A DNA stretch of 64,000 bases from Bradyrhizobium erythrophlei (GTDB lineage: Bacteria > Pseudomonadota > Alphaproteobacteria > Rhizobiales > Xanthobacteraceae). Positions 37,157 to 45,781 of the stretch are shown here, in pieces (position 1 is the stretch's first letter; every line of letters starts with the position of its first letter). Where the stretch lies: contig NZ_LT670818.1 in assembly GCF_900129505.1 (NCBI RefSeq), positions 5,303,001 through 5,367,000 of the forward strand, in the 5' to 3' direction. The notes under the pieces are model-generated. The model was given only the letters and a program-made list of their open reading frames with translations, did not search any database and was not told the DNA's origin. Both the position numbers and the translations under genes were made by a program.

Positions 37157-38515
37157 CTATCGGTCGGCCGTGCGAAAGCCAACTGCGGCCTTGTCAATCA
37201 GGGACAAATCGATCGGCAAATGTAAAACAGCGGCCGTTGCCAATCCGCCCAACACCGCCACGAGTAAAACTACACTCACAACCCCAAATATGATTTTCAA
37301 TCGCGCTCGGGTAATATCGGCGCGCGTTGTCATATATGGAACGGTGACGATGAGGTGACGCGCGACCACTCCAGTCAGCTGGTGGCGGCTGCGTATCGTC
37401 CCGTCAAGAAGCTCGATCGCGATGACGGTGCCAATACCCATCATTGCGGCGGCAGCAAAGGCGATTCCGACCAACTTAAGCCTGTTCGACTTGATCGGTT
37501 TTTGCGGGAGGGGGGGCGATTCGATTACCTGCAAGCGTTCAGATTGCTGATCTCGATCCAATCTTTCACCGAGACGCGCGGTCGCAAGTTTGCCATTGGC
37601 TTCGGCAAGTCGCGTCTCGAGAGCTTCCCTTTGCCGCTTGAGAGCCTCAATGTCATCCGCTTGTGTCGATTGAGCTTTTGCTGGAGATTGTGTCGATTGC
37701 GTTAGAGTTTTTTCCATCGTGGCTATTCGTTTCTTCAGCGCAGTCACGACGGGATGCGCATCCGAATATACCGATGTCTTTTGAATGAGTTCCGCTCTGA
37801 GCGCAGCCAGTGCGGTCAATTGCGACTTCTCCTGCTCGGGAATTTCAGGAACCGCTTCGCGTGGCCGGCGCGCGATTTCAAGTATCTGCGCTTGTGTGGA
37901 CTCCAGCTTGTCTTCGATGTCCTTAGTTTCGCTCGTCAATATCTTGACCGCCTCCGTCGCGCGACTGGTCCGCGAACGTGCGTCCTCGTTGACTATCAGC
38001 GTGACAAACTCGCTCGCCACCCTCATGGCGAGTTCGGGTATTCCGTATTCGAAGCCGACCGTAAACGCAATTGTGGGGGTGCCTTGCCGCGGTGGCCCAT
38101 CGACCTCTGAAGGCTTGATCTGAACACTTTGGCGCATCAGGTCGAGAATTCCGGGCTGTTGGGGAAACAACCCGAACTTGTTGGCGATCGAAAGAAGATT
38201 GTCCCTGGTCATAATGCGCTGCTGGATGAGTTGGATTCGCTCACTAGCGGTGGCCGTGACGATGGGGCGGACGAGATCTGGGGCAATCACCTGAGATTCC
38301 ACCAGTATCTTTCCCTCAGATAAATAACTTGGCTTCTGAATCGCCGCAAAATACAGGCCAAGAATTGAAATCAGTCCGAACGGGACCAAGAAGTAAAAGA
38401 AACGCCTCTTAAGTATATCGATATAATAACTAAAATTGAGGCTCTGAGCTTGATCCTCGCCAAAGGCGGGTTCACTGGAGCGATAGGAATCATTTGAGCC
38501 AAGTGTTTGAAGCAC
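37157..38515 (-). CDS. Polysaccharide chain-length determinant (Wzz/GumC type)
   Basis: 452 residues. A membrane helix near residues 38-60 (FFYFLVPFGLISILGLYFAA), a long periplasmic part with coiled coil (ETKDIEDKLESTQAQILEIA), a proline-rich helix near 340-360, and a final ~60 residues with a helix (IIFGVVSVVLLVAVLGGLA). Start is a GTG with GAGGT 8 bases upstream. It lacks the C-terminal kinase domain, which is encoded separately next door. Periplasmic role in chain-length control of the exopolysaccharide. Homologues occur in XrtA/PEP-CTERM EPS loci. Confidence 0.85.
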   Translation of the reverse strand: MLQTLGSNDSYRSSEPAFGEDQAQSLNFSYYIDILKRRFFYFLVPFGLISILGLYFAAIQKPSYLSEGKILVESQVIAPDLVRPIVTATASERIQLIQQRIMTRDNLLSIANKFGLFPQQPGILDLMRQSVQIKPSEVDGPPRQGTPTIAFTVGFEYGIPELAMRVASEFVTLIVNEDARSRTSRATEAVKILTSETKDIEDKLESTQAQILEIARRPREAVPEIPEQEKSQLTALAALRAELIQKTSVYSDAHPVVTALKKRIATMEKTLTQSTQSPAKAQSTQADDIEALKRQREALETRLAEANGKLATARLGERLDRDQQSERLQVIESPPLPQKPIKSNRLKLVGIAFAAAAMMGIGTVIAIELLDGTIRSRHQLTGVVARHLIVTVPYMTTRADITRARLKIIFGVVSVVLLVAVLGGLATAAVLHLPIDLSLIDKAAVGFRTADR

Positions 38516-38900
38516 TGCGGTTACCTCGGTCGGATTAAATCGCGCCCCCCTTAAACCGCCGCTCCGTTAAAAAAGAGCTAGCCAAAACCCAGCCACCCAA
38601 GCCTTCTATAGATTGTCTACGCCTCAAGTACAAGGAGAAATCTATCAATGATTAACGCGACATAGGTCTCGGTCGGCACGTGGCCGAGTGGCGGCGATGG
38701 GGCGCATCCATCGTGATCTAGCGGCCAATCTTGAACCCCGTCGGAACATTACTATAATTTGCGTTGCTTTAACATTAACTGGTTCCAGGTTTTGATCGCC
38801 ACGAATCTTAATCAACGTACCCGCAAAGGTTTCCCTTCAGGATGCTTTTCGTCTATTCGTCTGCGTTGCGCAGTCATATCGCATTCTTCAAGGTCTTCCG
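38516..38900. other. Intergenic region, divergent promoters
   Basis: 385 bases between the Wzz gene (minus) and the ATPase gene (plus). No coding frame. The AT-rich stretch at 38745-38790 probably holds a promoter; no boxes can be assigned firmly. Confidence 0.4.
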
Positions 38901-39731
38901 ATGTATGAGGCGTTTTACAGACTTCGAGAGAAACCGTTCTCAATCCTGCCAGATCCAGATTTGATCTACTGGTGCCAAAACCACAGACTGGCGTTCGCCA
39001 TGCTGGAGTTTGGCGTAATGAACAGCGCCGGCTTTACTGTAATCACTGGCGAGATCGGCTGCGGCAAAACGACGCTTGTACGCTATCTTTTGCGAAAGCT
39101 GGACGATCACGTCACGGCATGCCTGATTTCCAATACGCCGCGCAGTCAGGATGGGTTGCTGGCGTGGGTTATGATGTCCTTGAACCAACCCTTCGAAGGT
39201 TCCTATCCGGCATTGTTCAAACAATTCCAGCGGTTCCTGCATGATCAATTTTCAAGGGGGCGCCGGACGATATTGATAGTCGACGAGGCGCAGAACTTGG
39301 GTATGGAGGCACTCGAAGAGCTTCGAATGCTGTCTAACGTCAACACTGACAAGCAGCAGTTTTTGCAAATTATACTCGTCGGCCAGCCGCAGTTGAAAGA
39401 CCTGCTTCGCGCGCCTCAACTGCTGCAGTTTGCGCAACGGGTGTCATCGGATTTTCACCTCAGGCCCATGAATGCTGATGAAGTCAGCGAATACATCGAC
39501 TTTCGTCTGAGAGCTGTAGGATCTCACTCCGAGTTGTTTACGGCGGACGCGTGCAAGATCATCGCCGATACCAGCCGAGGGATTCCGCGCACGATCAATA
39601 TCCTTTGTGACACCGCGTTGGTTTACGGATTCGCCGCCGGGGTAGACCAAATAACGGCAGAACTCGTCGACACCGTAATCCAAAACAAGGCACAGTTCGG
39701 CGTGCTTCCTTTTGGCCTGCAGGCCGTTTAG
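38901..39731 (+). CDS. ExeA/GspA-like AAA ATPase of exosortase/EPS systems
   Basis: 276 residues. Starts MYEAFYRLREKPFSILPDPD, the signature of the ExeA/GspA-type ATPases. Walker A is GEIGCGKTTL (about residues 50-59), Walker B TILIVDEAQN, and an arginine sensor region RGIPRTINILCDTAL follows. It has no membrane segment. Family members in PEP-CTERM loci are named XrtA-associated ATPases; their role in EPS secretion is presumed from gene context. It stands alone, transcribed away from the Wzz gene. Confidence 0.9.
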   Translation: MYEAFYRLREKPFSILPDPDLIYWCQNHRLAFAMLEFGVMNSAGFTVITGEIGCGKTTLVRYLLRKLDDHVTACLISNTPRSQDGLLAWVMMSLNQPFEGSYPALFKQFQRFLHDQFSRGRRTILIVDEAQNLGMEALEELRMLSNVNTDKQQFLQIILVGQPQLKDLLRAPQLLQFAQRVSSDFHLRPMNADEVSEYIDFRLRAVGSHSELFTADACKIIADTSRGIPRTINILCDTALVYGFAAGVDQITAELVDTVIQNKAQFGVLPFGLQAV

Positions 39732-40059
39732 TGGAGTCGTTAGGCCGCGCAAGAATGCGAGTACTGCAGGCAATCAGGAGTCGGCACCGCCGGCACGGAA
39801 TTCAATTAACAAGCACAGGGCGCCAATGACGTGAATTCTTGCGGTATTTGGCGCGAAATCGCTTATTCTGACCGTCGCGGGATAGCGCCCAAGCTTCTCG
39901 GACGATAACCATGCTCATTGAAAAATTCCGCCCAGGCGCCGCGCAACATCTAAAGGATGCTGAGAAATTTCGGTGTTGGCTAGGGTTCAGTCTAGGGTCA
40001 GCTTGTAGTAAATGCATCACATACATTAGTCTCGCGCCGCACGCTGCAATCTGAGAAGT
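39732..40059. other. Intergenic region, nothing recognised
   Basis: 328 bases between two plus-strand genes. No convincing coding frame, RNA or terminator was seen. Confidence 0.35.
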
Positions 40060-41415
40060 GTGGTGCAGATACTTCGCGACCGGTACCATGGGCAGGGTGA
40101 AACACTTTTGAGTAGGCGTCTGTCCGTGCTTTTGGCGTCGGCCGCGTTCGGTGGCACCATTGCGGCTGTTCGCCATCTAGGGGCGAATAAAACCGACGTC
40201 CGCGTTGTGTCGAGCCATCGTCTTGGAGCGGCGGCGTGGTCACGTCACGTCGCCGCTGTCTTTTCGGCGCCGCCCGAGGGCGAAAGCCAACGGTTCCTCG
40301 AGCGGTTGCTTGAGATTGGGGCCGCCAATCCGGGCCAGGTTCTGCTGCCGACATCAGACGAGACCGCGTGGTTGTATACCGAGAACGCAGCCGAGCTCGG
40401 ACGATACTTCTGCCTCCTTCAGCCCTCGACCGCGACACTCCTGAACATCCTCGATAAGAAGCTGTTTGCGGACGCCGCGACCAGAGCTGGGCTCGACGTC
40501 TTGCCGAGCTGGGATCCGCGAAGCATCGACGATGTCGCCGCGCTCGCGCCGATCTTGCCCTATCCGATCCTGATCAAGCCACGCACGCATGTCCACCGCC
40601 TCCGCAACGACAAAGGGGTCGTTGTTTATTCGGCAATAGAGTTGATCGATCAGTATCAACGTTTTGTTGATCGTGAGCAGGCTCGGGCCGCTGATAACTC
40701 TGTAGTGCCCGATGCCAGCCTGCCCATCTTGCAGCAGTTTGTCCGCGTGGGGAGCGAAGGCGTCCATTCGGTGACGGGCTTTATAGACCGGACGGGCGAA
40801 CTGTTCGTTACGCGCTGCGCAACCAAGGTGTTTCAGCGATCCCAACCCGTGGGAGTTGGAGTTTGCTTTGAATCACGACCGTCTTCTCCTGCGCTCTCAG
40901 ATGCCGTTCGCCGGCTCTGTCGAACGCTCGGCTACTTCGGCATCTTCGAAGTCGAATTTCTCTGGTTCGATGGGCGCTGGGCGGTTATCGATTTCAACCC
41001 GCGCCTGTTTAATCAGATCGGGATGGACATCCGCCGAGGCATGCCGCTTCCGCTCCTCGCCTGCCTCGATGCTGCTGGGGAGACCGCGTTGTTGCGCGAT
41101 GCGGTTGCGAAGGCACAGGAGGAAGACGACGAACAAACGGTCTTTTGCGACCGGTTCACGCTCCGTGCAATCCTTCTTGCCAAGACCGCCACCGGACAGA
41201 TATCGGGTGCGGATCGTGCATATTGGCGCGCGTGGATGAAGCAGCACGCCGCTAATACCGTCGATTTCACCGCCGACAACAGCGACCCCATCCCAGGGGT
41301 TGTCCACGCACTCTCGGAAATCTATCTGGGCCTCAAATCCTTTCCGCGCTTCGTGCGCTCGACGCGGCGTGGTTTACCTTCGACGCCAAACGCGCTTACA
41401 CAGGAGCCGTCGTGA
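40060..41415 (+). CDS. ATP-grasp ligase, carbamoyl-phosphate-synthase-like
   Basis: About 450 residues. The N-terminal part resembles a pre-ATP-grasp fold (LLASAAFGGTIAAVRHLG, LLPTSDETAWLY). The ATP-grasp core has KPRTHVHRL, VGSEGVHSVTGFID and EVEFLWFDGRWAVIDFNPR (metal and phosphate-binding residues at the end). It joins a carboxylate to an amine or other nucleophile with ATP; the substrate is unknown. The start is uncertain: GTG at 40060, or TTG at 40108 after AGGGTG. The stop overlaps the next gene by 4 bases (GTGA), so the two are translationally coupled. Such ligases occur in natural-product and peptide-modifying clusters. Confidence 0.8.
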   Translation: MVQILRDRYHGQGETLLSRRLSVLLASAAFGGTIAAVRHLGANKTDVRVVSSHRLGAAAWSRHVAAVFSAPPEGESQRFLERLLEIGAANPGQVLLPTSDETAWLYTENAAELGRYFCLLQPSTATLLNILDKKLFADAATRAGLDVLPSWDPRSIDDVAALAPILPYPILIKPRTHVHRLRNDKGVVVYSAIELIDQYQRFVDREQARAADNSVVPDASLPILQQFVRVGSEGVHSVTGFIDRTGELFVTRCATKVFQRSQPVGVGVCFESRPSSPALSDAVRRLCRTLGYFGIFEVEFLWFDGRWAVIDFNPRLFNQIGMDIRRGMPLPLLACLDAAGETALLRDAVAKAQEEDDEQTVFCDRFTLRAILLAKTATGQISGADRAYWRAWMKQHAANTVDFTADNSDPIPGVVHALSEIYLGLKSFPRFVRSTRRGLPSTPNALTQEPS

Positions 41416-42614
41416 GCAGGGTCGCCGTCGCAATCATCGGGGCGGGACCCTATGGTCTTTCGCTCGCCGCCCATCTTGCGGCGCGGAACGTAGAACATCG
41501 TCTCTTCGGTCGCCCGATGCAGTTCTGGTCGGACGTGGCTGAGGCCGGCGGCGGACGCTACCTGAGGACCTATTGCTTCGGGACCAATATTTCGACGCCC
41601 AATCGCGGCTTTTCCTTCGCCGACTACAGCAGCCCACGCGGTCTGGAGACGTTTGAGCCATGTTCCATCGGCGATTTCGCCGCCTATGGGCATTGGTTCC
41701 AGCAGGCGAATGTGCCCTGGGTTGAGCCAGTTGATGTCGCGCACGTAGCGGGTCAGGCCAAGCGCTTCAAGGTCACGCTTGCCGACGGCCAACATCTTGT
41801 CGCGGATCGCGTGATTGTCGCGATCGGGCTGAGTTGCTTTGCTTATGTTCCGTCCGCGATAGCTTCGCTGCCGCCGCCTCTTGCCCTTCACACGTCGCAG
41901 ATCACGAACTTTGCCGCCTTTAAGGGACGGGATGTCGCCGTTGTCGGAGCAGGTCAATCGGCGCTCGAGGCGGCGGCCATACTGCACGAGGCCGGCGCAC
42001 GGCCGCAACTTCTGGTGCGTGAGGGCACGATAGGCTGGATGAACCGCGTCCCGCACTCGCGCAGCCTGTGGCGACGGTTACGTTCGCCCATTTCGTCGCT
42101 CGGAAGCGGACCCAAGGCCTGGGCTCTTGCTCATTTCCCGGGTGCGCTGCACCGCCTGCCGGCCGAATGGCGATCCCGTTTGGTCGAGAATCATTTGCCG
42201 CCTGGAGGGGCGTGGTGGCTTCGGGAGCGGATTGAGGATCAAGTGCCCGTCCATATCGCGACAACAATCGATGAGGCGCGCGAGGTAAACGGTCGCGCGG
42301 CTCTTCGGCTACGCGTTGGAAACAACGGGAGCGTGCGCCAGCTCATCGTCGATCATGTCGTTGCGGGCACGGGCTATGATATCGATGTCGAGCGCCTCGC
42401 TTTCCTGGATCCGAGCCTGCGGTCCGAAATCCAGCGCCTTGGGCGCGCCCCAGCGCTGAACGCCAATTTCGGGACGTCGGTGCCCGGGTTGGGCGTCATC
42501 GGCCCAGCATCTGCATTGAGCTTTGGCCCGCTCTTTCGCTTCGTAGCGGGATCCGAATACACCGCTCTGGTTGTTTCAGCGCATCTGGCGTCGCAGGCCT
42601 TGCCAACGCCATGA
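41412..42614 (+). CDS. FAD-dependent NAD(P)H oxidoreductase/monooxygenase-like
   Basis: 400 residues. FAD-binding GxGxxG in VAIIGAGPYGLSLAAHL at the N-terminus, and an NADPH-binding GxGxxA/G in VAVVGAGQSALEAAAIL at about residue 175. A dinucleotide-adjacent ATG motif (VVAGTGYDIDVERLAFL) is typical of flavin monooxygenases and N-hydroxylases. It opens with GTG in the GTGA overlap with the ATP-grasp gene, and AGGAG lies upstream. It might hydroxylate an amine of the assembly-line product; this is a guess from context. The exact family is not certain. Confidence 0.8.
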   Translation: MSRVAVAIIGAGPYGLSLAAHLAARNVEHRLFGRPMQFWSDVAEAGGGRYLRTYCFGTNISTPNRGFSFADYSSPRGLETFEPCSIGDFAAYGHWFQQANVPWVEPVDVAHVAGQAKRFKVTLADGQHLVADRVIVAIGLSCFAYVPSAIASLPPPLALHTSQITNFAAFKGRDVAVVGAGQSALEAAAILHEAGARPQLLVREGTIGWMNRVPHSRSLWRRLRSPISSLGSGPKAWALAHFPGALHRLPAEWRSRLVENHLPPGGAWWLRERIEDQVPVHIATTIDEAREVNGRAALRLRVGNNGSVRQLIVDHVVAGTGYDIDVERLAFLDPSLRSEIQRLGRAPALNANFGTSVPGLGVIGPASALSFGPLFRFVAGSEYTALVVSAHLASQALPTP

Positions 42615-42639
42615 CTGATCTCGCAGGGATGATTGCGCC

Positions 42640-43455
42640 TTAAATGGCGTCGAAGACCCAATAGTGATACGGCGCATAGGCATCCAGAAAGAACGGCGTC
42701 ACGCCGTGTGCACGCATACGAAATCGCGCCGAACCCTCGATCACCGTGGCTGCGGCGCGTAACGCGTCCGGCATGGTTCCCGAAAGCACAAGGCACAACG
42801 GATTATTGTTGGCCTCTCGGGCCTTGACGAGAACGGGTACAAATCTCTCCCATATTTCGGCGTTGAAGGGATTAAAGGAATAGATCAGCAGCGGCATGTC
42901 TGACGGCAATACAACTGCACTAGCATCCGCATTGACGATGGACCATTTGGCAGGTCTTCGGCCAGAAAAATGGACAAGATTCTGTTCCGCGACCTGACAG
43001 ATAAGGGGCGCAAACTCAATTCCGAGAATCGTGTCAAACCCTTGCAAGGCGGCTAACATTAGAACGCGACCTTTTCCGCAACCGACATCAACAAACCTGA
43101 ATCCCTTCCAATCAGTCGGGAAAAAAGCCGAGAGAATCGCGTACGCGCTCGGAGACGTGGAGACGGAAGAGTATCCGCCGTCCTTGTTTGACCCGACAAC
43201 GTCTATATCGATCAGATCGATCTGGCCCGAGGTATCGACGCCGTACTTGCGGTCCCACCGCGCACCGAGAAACGAACACACGTGATAGCGAAGTTGGCGC
43301 TTTATAAATTCTGACGTTCCCCGGATCCCGGCCGCCCGCACCTTTGCGAACAGCCCGCTGATCCCGTTCTGCTGCAGAAATTCAATCGATCGCCTTTTTC
43401 TCGATGCCCAGCGATCCACGGCCTGCAATTGAGCGCCCAGGTCTTCTTCAGCCAT
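42640..43455 (-). CDS. SAM-dependent methyltransferase, class I
   Basis: 271 residues. SAM-binding motif FRFVDVGCGKGRVLMLAAL at about residues 119-137, followed by an acidic loop GIEFAPLICQVAEQNL (motif II) and NADASAVVLPSDMPLLI (motif III). The ending half resembles small-molecule or lipid methyltransferases. The ATG has GAAGAAGG 3-8 bases upstream. It is convergent with the flavoprotein gene. The substrate is not known. N- or O-methylation of the natural product is possible. Confidence 0.8.
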   Translation of the reverse strand: MAEEDLGAQLQAVDRWASRKRRSIEFLQQNGISGLFAKVRAAGIRGTSEFIKRQLRYHVCSFLGARWDRKYGVDTSGQIDLIDIDVVGSNKDGGYSSVSTSPSAYAILSAFFPTDWKGFRFVDVGCGKGRVLMLAALQGFDTILGIEFAPLICQVAEQNLVHFSGRRPAKWSIVNADASAVVLPSDMPLLIYSFNPFNAEIWERFVPVLVKAREANNNPLCLVLSGTMPDALRAAATVIEGSARFRMRAHGVTPFFLDAYAPYHYWVFDAI

Positions 43456-43675
43456 GATCCTTCTTCCTAAAAAATATCTTGGCCACGTAACAACAATAAG
43501 GTCAAGCTAGTGAGCCTGTGACAAGGCCGACGCCGCAGCAGGAATCTTGGCGTCGCTTGGGGGACAAAGCCCCGTTCGCAAGCCGTGAAGCTACAGCATG
43601 ATATTGACACCAGCGATCAGCAATGCAGACAATTCGCTGCAGTCTCGCATCGTGACAACTTCATAGGGGGTACGC

Positions 43676-43747
43676 ATGACATGCTTCGAAGCCTACGGGT
43701 TTGCCGTGATCGGGGCAGGCCAACCGGCGGCCGCGCGGCTCTGCTAG
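43676..43747 (+). CDS. Possible 23-residue leader or relic ORF
   Basis: An ATG at 43676 follows GGGGGT by 5 bases and encodes MTCFEAYGFAVIGAGQPAAA plus RLC. The stop lies 4 bases before the thioesterase ATG at 43752. The VIGAGQPA piece looks like a dinucleotide-binding motif, which suggests the remains of a flavoprotein gene, or a leader peptide that couples translation. It is too short to call a gene with confidence. Confidence 0.3.
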   Translation: MTCFEAYGFAVIGAGQPAAARLC

Positions 43748-43751
43748 CAGC

Positions 43752-44558
43752 ATGACGGTTTCAGCGCCTCCTATTATCTTTCTACCCGGTTCAGGCGGTG
43801 GTACGCCGGACTTTAGCGTGTTCAGAGCGGGCCCCAATGATATGACCAGTTTTGAGCCGATTGCTTATCCCGATTGGCGACGCAGTGCTGCGGAGGGTTT
43901 CTCGGCAGAAGCTCTCATTGTGGAGTTAGTGGCGGAGATCTTGACGAGGGTTCCGCGGGGACCCATTCACATTGTTGGTCTTTCGATCGGCGGGCACTTC
44001 GGGTATGCCGCTGCGCTTCGACTTCAGGCAATGGGACGGGAAATCGCGGGTCTCTGCGCGATTGACTCGTTCATGATCATATCGGCCGAGCCGTCGGCCG
44101 GTTGGCAGGGCCGTGCTCTAGCAGAGGGTCTAGAATTGTTGCGCGGGGGACGCTTGAGCGACTTCACCCGCTTTGTACGATCGAAATTCTGGCGGGCGCT
44201 GCTTAGACTTGCCGGGGATCATTTGCCGAGGTTGTTCCAAGCATTTTCGTCGTCCGGCAAGCTGCCTTCGGTTTCTGGATTGGATCCGATTCTCGAAAAA
44301 GAATTGACGATGCGCTTGTTGGTCCGGGAAACGGCACCCTGGATCGCGTCGCTTGATCGAGAGCCAGTGGTGCTAAAGGCGCCGACAGTTTTGCTCCGGA
44401 CCGGAGTCACTGCCGGCGATGACGACGCGTGGCGGCGCCGATGTCCGAATATCGAGATCTTCGAAATCAGAGGTCAGCACCATACCCTTTTTGAGGCTGA
44501 AAACATCGGCTCATTGCGCGAGGCCTTTCTCACTGCGACACGTGATTGGCGAAGGTGA
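43752..44558 (+). CDS. Stand-alone thioesterase-like alpha/beta hydrolase
   Basis: 268 residues. Oxyanion loop IIFLPGSGGGTPDFS; nucleophile S78 in IVGLSIGGHFGYA; histidine in EIRGQHHTLFEAEN. This is the NRPS/PKS type I thioesterase fold. It is only distantly similar to the other two (16506 and 44661). Convergent with the thioesterase gene that follows, with a strong palindrome between them. The role is probably release or editing of carrier-bound intermediates. Confidence 0.8.
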   Translation: MTVSAPPIIFLPGSGGGTPDFSVFRAGPNDMTSFEPIAYPDWRRSAAEGFSAEALIVELVAEILTRVPRGPIHIVGLSIGGHFGYAAALRLQAMGREIAGLCAIDSFMIISAEPSAGWQGRALAEGLELLRGGRLSDFTRFVRSKFWRALLRLAGDHLPRLFQAFSSSGKLPSVSGLDPILEKELTMRLLVRETAPWIASLDREPVVLKAPTVLLRTGVTAGDDDAWRRRCPNIEIFEIRGQHHTLFEAENIGSLREAFLTATRDWRR

Positions 44559-44582
44559 GCACCGCGGAATTAGAGCCTTTTT

Positions 44583-44605
44583 CCGTTTCGATGGAATCGA
44601 AACGG
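44583..44605. terminator. Perfect 10-bp inverted repeat, REP-like bidirectional hairpin
   Basis: CCGTTTCGAT and ATCGAAACGG form a perfect 10-base stem with a 3-base loop, between the convergent thioesterase genes; outer TTAG/CTAA bases extend the symmetry. A T-run precedes the stem on the plus strand, not after it. Similar palindromes are common in Bradyrhizobium genomes as I recall. It is likely to stop transcription from both sides. Confidence 0.55.
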
Positions 44606-44660
44606 TCCTAAACTAGTACAGCCGCCAAGCCGCTCGAGGCGCCTGCGCCGTTGAAGCTCT

Positions 44661-45671
44661 TCATAGAGGTGGGAATGCCGAGGGCAACGGGTTTGGTTTG
44701 CGCGGGCTGGCGAGGTGGGGCATCATTTTATTCATCACGGCGTAAACGTGCGGCTTATTCATCATCGTGCCGTGATCTTGATCCCCATGAACAAAATGAA
44801 CGTCAAGGCCCTCCATCGCCCTTACGTGCCAGCCAAGAGTCTGATCTTTTAACTTTCTTTCGAAGGAATCGTCTGTGCGGATGAGCATAAATCGCTTTGG
44901 ATATGGCTTCGGAACGAAGGATTTTAGAACGACAATGGACTCGGCCTGTTGCATGCCTTTCGGAACAGGCTGGCTTGCCGTTCGAAAAACCCGTCTGGCT
45001 ACTCGCCAACTGAACAATTTTACTCGCTTAGAGATAGCCTTCCGCACCACTGCAACGGTATCAGAAAAGTTCCCTTGAATCAGGCTGCGTGCGTTTTTGT
45101 TCAATCGATCCACAATATGCAAAAGTCGAAATTGAACTAGTTCGCCCCGCGTGAGATTACTTTCGTATCCCGGATGCCAAGTGTCGAAGAGAGCCAAGAA
45201 CGATACCTCCTCGCCTTCACTTAACAGCAGTCTAGCTATTTCGTACGCAACGAGACCGGCCTTGGAATATCCGCACAATTGGTAAGGGCCGTGCGCTTGA
45301 ATCTTGCGAAGCTGTTCAAGAAAAGTTAGAGCAAGTTGCTCTACGGTTGGAAAATTTGATGCCCCATCCAATCCAGTGAAATAGAAATCGTACAGCGGCT
45401 GATCTTCCGGCAAGATGTCAGCGAATTCGCTAGAACCGGGCGGACCGGGAAAAATACAAAATAGGGGAGGTCTTTCGCCGGACGTTCGGACGGGTACAAG
45501 ATGCGAACGACGGCTCGCTGAATTGCCATCTTCAGCACCTGCAGGATTTAGAGGCAGCCTTGCAAGCTGCGAGCAGGAAAGGGAGGCTTCTGAAAGCGCC
45601 TGACTACACCCTGTCAATTTGCTGTTTTCGCTTATCCGATTTCGATGCATAGCGAAGTTGCTTATGTTCAT
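44661..45671 (-). CDS. Stand-alone thioesterase, NRPS/PKS type
   Basis: 336 residues. A ~50-residue, Ser-rich N-terminal extension of no known domain leads to the thioesterase fold: FCIFPGPPGSSEF oxyanion loop, nucleophile S136 in LCGYSKAGLVAYE, and HGDQDHGTMM with the catalytic histidine. Paralogous to the thioesterase at 16506, including the C-terminal lid. Note Lys-Ala after Ser (GYSKAG) where the paralogue has Phe-Gly (GYSFGG). The first ATG (45671) and the ATG at 45650 both lack a good ribosome-binding site. It begins a run of five minus-strand genes that are divergent from the NRPS genes. Confidence 0.82.
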   Translation of the reverse strand: MNISNFAMHRNRISENSKLTGCSQALSEASLSCSQLARLPLNPAGAEDGNSASRRSHLVPVRTSGERPPLFCIFPGPPGSSEFADILPEDQPLYDFYFTGLDGASNFPTVEQLALTFLEQLRKIQAHGPYQLCGYSKAGLVAYEIARLLLSEGEEVSFLALFDTWHPGYESNLTRGELVQFRLLHIVDRLNKNARSLIQGNFSDTVAVVRKAISKRVKLFSWRVARRVFRTASQPVPKGMQQAESIVVLKSFVPKPYPKRFMLIRTDDSFERKLKDQTLGWHVRAMEGLDVHFVHGDQDHGTMMNKPHVYAVMNKMMPHLASPRKPNPLPSAFPPL

Positions 45672-45781
45672 AGAGAATCATCCAAAACTTTCACACTCAA
45701 CGCCATCGAATAAGGTGTGCTCTCGTCGTCCAATCGGCTCGCCATCTGCCTATAAGTTTATGTCCTTGGTGTTATCGATAT

